A stretch of 64,000 nt of DNA from Isoetes taiwanensis (lineage: Eukaryota > Streptophyta > Lycopodiopsida > Isoetales > Isoetaceae): positions 18,339,018-18,403,017 of the forward strand of contig JAJEKV010000020.1 of assembly GCA_021234155.1 (NCBI GenBank), read 5' to 3'. Positions 61,086 to 64,000 of this stretch are shown piece by piece. A program made the position numbers and the translations under genes. The notes beneath the pieces are model-generated. The model ran no database searches. It worked only from the letters and a program-made list of their open reading frames with translations, and was not told the origin of the DNA. Within the stretch, counting starts at the first letter, position 1. Each line of letters opens with the position of its first letter.

Positions 61086-63697
61086 AGTCGACCTCTCTCT
61101 GTCATAGTCGACCGGATAACTGTTAACCATACATAAAGCTAGTATCCCCTAGGAACAAACTGACCAAATGAAACGACGTAATCTAGCAAGTCCGGCCAAC
61201 TTGTTATGATAACATCAACTCACTTAGTGGGACTAATTCCGGAATTTAATTAATAACGACAGGGCAACTCTCTAGGATATCCTTGGATATTCTTTAAGCG
61301 ACGATAATAATGTCTGGTTATCGGCGTTCCTCGACCTATATTTTTCCTTTGGTAGATGCCTTGATAACACAATTCCTTCGGCCCTTGCCATGATTCAATC
61401 CATACTACATTCATATGCTTTATATTAGACCTTATTCGACGTTATACAAGAAATGTTTTATAGACATAACTGTAATTAACGTTGTCTCTCTCTAGTGTCT
61501 AAACCTTGACTCGTCTCATTTCCTAGAGAAAGGATCTCTTCTCGCCCAACCAACTAGGGACTGCCATGCAGCACCCTTCTAGCTGGACCATGGGTAGCTT
61601 TAATCCTACCACCCTTCACTACTTTTTCTCAATGGTCATGTTCTTTTTGTGGACCATTTCCCCAAACCAGGATACATACCCTGTAATACGTAATGAGTGC
61701 TTGTGTTAGACCCCTACAATAGTGTTAACACCTTCGTTCTAAATCAATCCCGGCTACAAACTTTAGTATTACTTTGTGCCAAACCTCACCGCCTATATGG
61801 CTGTGAATAATTATCTGCGCCACACGCCGTCAAATTGACCGTAGCCTACCCTCTTTTGGGGTTCTTCCACTGTAAGGGTCCAATGACATCCAACTATTGT
61901 TGGCTATCCTCCTTTTAGGATATCTAGATATGATACGGGCAAAGTATTTCCAACCATTATTTTAATGCCTAAACGTCCTGAAGTCCGCAAATGAACTTAC
62001 ATATTCCAAGGGATTATGTGACTATCCTGAAGGACAATACCACACAAAGACCTCGCAAGCTAGGCCTCCTCTATCCAGAGATCTTGTCTTCAAGTCTCTG
62101 AGGGTTCCTTATATGTCCTCATGGACGCTGCCAATATGGCATGACGTATAAATGCTACCTACCTATCTATTTAATTATTAAAAATGTTTTTGGTAAATTC
62201 AATTCACCATTTTGTCCTAGGACATGGAAGTCTTCTTCCTTAAGTCATACATCAAATCTTTAAAGAGTTTTTCAGCTCTTTTTGCCTTTCCTTTCAAGCA
62301 GGTATATCTTTGCATGTTAGCAAAGACTACCCTTCATGTTAGACAATAACCTTTCTACCCAGATTGCTAAACATCTTTAATAAGGGTCCTCAGTATTCCG
62401 ACCCTTACGCCTGCTACAACGTACACAACTCACCGTTTTGTTGTGACCTTTACTCAGTAGAGTCACCAATCCAATTACTCCTTTACGTATTCATTAATCA
62501 TCTTGTGGCTTCTAAGCCGCTATTATATGTTCCCTATATTGTTGACCCACCTATCATTGGGGGTTATGATTCAACGTTGTTCTACATCCTCCAAATGTTA
62601 GTTATTACATTTCTCTGTCATGATGTTATGTTGTTGTTCTGGCATTCCAAATGACTTGGCATCCTCATTTAAGCCATAGTCATGGCCTAAGAGCGGGTGA
62701 GCCTTCGTACTAATCCTAAATTACCTGGAGTCATCAAGGTGTCTACCTGGTATTTTATGAGTCTTCCTACAATACCGACATTTGATATAACCTGGACTTG
62801 TATCCATGTTCGAGTCCTGTATATTCTGACTTACACCTCCATGTAACCCATGCTTTTCACCTCTGCCTGATCCAGGTATGGATCATGTGGGAAAGATAGT
62901 CTTAAGTGTCTATGCAAGACACATTTGGACTTCTAGCAAGTAACTGCTATTTGCTACCTATCCTGGAATTGTACTATTTTACCATTCAACCCCCTCATCT
63001 TAAGCTTCATTCTAGTGGCCGTTGACATTTATTTCAAGTGCCAACTACGACATCATACCTTAGCCTACAACGGAGTGAATGTTGTTTGCTCATCCCGAAC
63101 ATACTCTAAACCCTTCATCGGTAACTTTGGGATACACTCGTCTTTCTCTCCTTGTGTCGCCACTTAGATTACCTCTCCAGCATGTTTATCGTATGTGTAC
63201 ATGCTATGTACATAACAAACATATATCCTTATCCCACAATGCTAGAGCTCTGCTCTAACTTAGCTGAAATGTAACCTTCGTAGTTCTTATGATGTGCCTG
63301 TACCACCTACTTCCCAAATGGGCAGGGGCCAACTCTATGTTGGACTTGTACATGCTGATGTATTCACATGTGCAGGCCAGTAAGCAATACGTGACCTGCC
63401 CATGTATAGAGGGTTGCTGATGGCCCGACTTTTCCAGTTTTATCTTACCTACATGTGTTACCTTCTTGTTACGGTGATGATAACTTCTTGATATCGGACT
63501 TCGGTCCTTAAACCTTCTTATGATAAGCATGTCAAATGCACCTTGGTGCTTAAACTCTTCTATGTTTTAAGCTTTCATGCTATTACCTTTGGAAATAAGG
63601 AATTACCTTCCTTTTTATGTATACTTTCTTCTATTGCAGTTTTCGATTAACCATCATTTGTTTGACTAACCCCAATGCTGACGACAACATTATTTCT

Positions 63698-63710
63698 AAG
63701 AGGGGAAGAA
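63698..63710 (+). other. Polypurine tract of element X
   Basis: AAGAGGGGAAGAA immediately before TGTGACGTTCC, the standard plus-strand primer position next to a 3' LTR. Confidence 0.88.
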
Positions 63711-64000
63711 TGTGACGTTCCACGTATTTATACGGTATACGTATAAATAAGTTGACACGTCACCCAATAAAGGTACGCCACCATGGAGTATCTTAACCTA
63801 AGGGGTTGACCTAAAAGGGATTAATTTAAACTTATGGTACTTTAACCCCGTACATAAACTATAATTTTCCCATGGGATTATGCCATAGTTCCAAAGGTTT
63901 CTACCATAGTCCAAGGCCTTTTCTAAAGGTACCTTCAGTTAATTTGCGTTTTGCCATGTTTTGTCACACCTAACCTATTTTTCTTAAGTTAGCATGTCAA
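63711..64000 (+). mobile_element. Start of the 3' LTR of element X (cut by window end)
   Basis: It begins TGTGACGTTCCACGTATTTATACGGTATACG. The first about 55 bp resemble 14431-14485; beyond that the two do not align. The remainder lies outside the window. Confidence 0.85.

Larger units (their letters stand above)
60042..63697 (+). mobile_element. Internal region of element X (degenerate, non-coding)
   Basis: 3.66 kb between PBS and polypurine tract. ORFs 62364-62654 and 63255-63530 show no retroelement domain. The stretch 61120-61265 matches 7729-7860 in the palindrome spacer. It holds a GC-rich duplicated block, three tRNA-like units and a minisatellite. Best described as a large non-autonomous LTR derivative. 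Confidence 0.7.

Overview
The window looks like repeat-rich nuclear DNA from a land plant. The evidence is: LTR retrotransposons primed by initiator tRNA-Met, tRNA-derived (SINE-like) sequences, intron-bearing fragments of an NPF/PTR transporter and of a CHD-type PHD-finger gene, and GT-AG introns throughout. I cannot name the species. Conifers, ferns and other large-genome plants all fit. I found no intact ordinary host gene, rRNA, functional tRNA or CRISPR array.

Layout. (1) 1-14446 is a large imperfect palindrome. Each arm is about 5.28 kb (1-5292 and 9168-14446) and carries a 1584-bp LTR, a tRNA-Met primer site and degenerate internal DNA of a non-coding LTR element ('Y'); the two halves face each other across a 3.9-kb spacer. 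(2) 14431-15456 is the 5' part of a related LTR ('X'). (3) 15457-59810 is a 44-kb pile-up of elements joined at or ending in (TA)n tracts. (4) 59811-64000 returns to LTR-like DNA, then PBS, a degenerate 3.7-kb internal region with three tRNA-like units, a polypurine tract and the start of a 3' LTR.

The core of the pile-up is a family of retroelements that I do not recognise as described. PLE-1 (15481-22308, minus) and PLE-2 (about 41428-51966, minus) each encode, in the same order, a nucleocapsid-like ORF1 and a Penelope-like reverse transcriptase (RT) with a YxDD centre. No GIY-YIG endonuclease is visible. The two RTs are divergent (roughly 35-40% identical in the core by eye), and both are nearly intact. 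PLE-3 (33600-41394, plus) keeps only the N-terminal ORF1 exon. Each unit lies between long direct repeats that resemble pseudo-LTRs, with (TA)n at repeat boundaries. ORF1 and RT exons follow splice acceptors. PLE-1 RT is split by a -1 frameshift exactly at a T TTA AAC heptamer. PLE-2 and its repeats also carry a 237-aa ORF, present twice.

Between the PLE-like units are 'A-family' elements (22309-23839, 23840-about 31735, 51967-57950, 57951-59680). They share a 5' end beginning CAAGTATTTRTACTATGAGG after (TA)n and a 3' end near TATATATAAC(T/A)GATATATA. Their interiors vary: some hold arrays of short GATTC-type repeats, others hold captured host-gene exons.

Working model (inference): an endonuclease-less Penelope-like RT, with its own RNA-binding ORF1 protein, primes at TA microsatellites, and other TA-tolerant elements accumulate in the same tracts. 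Telomere-attached endonuclease-deficient PLEs are the closest established parallel.
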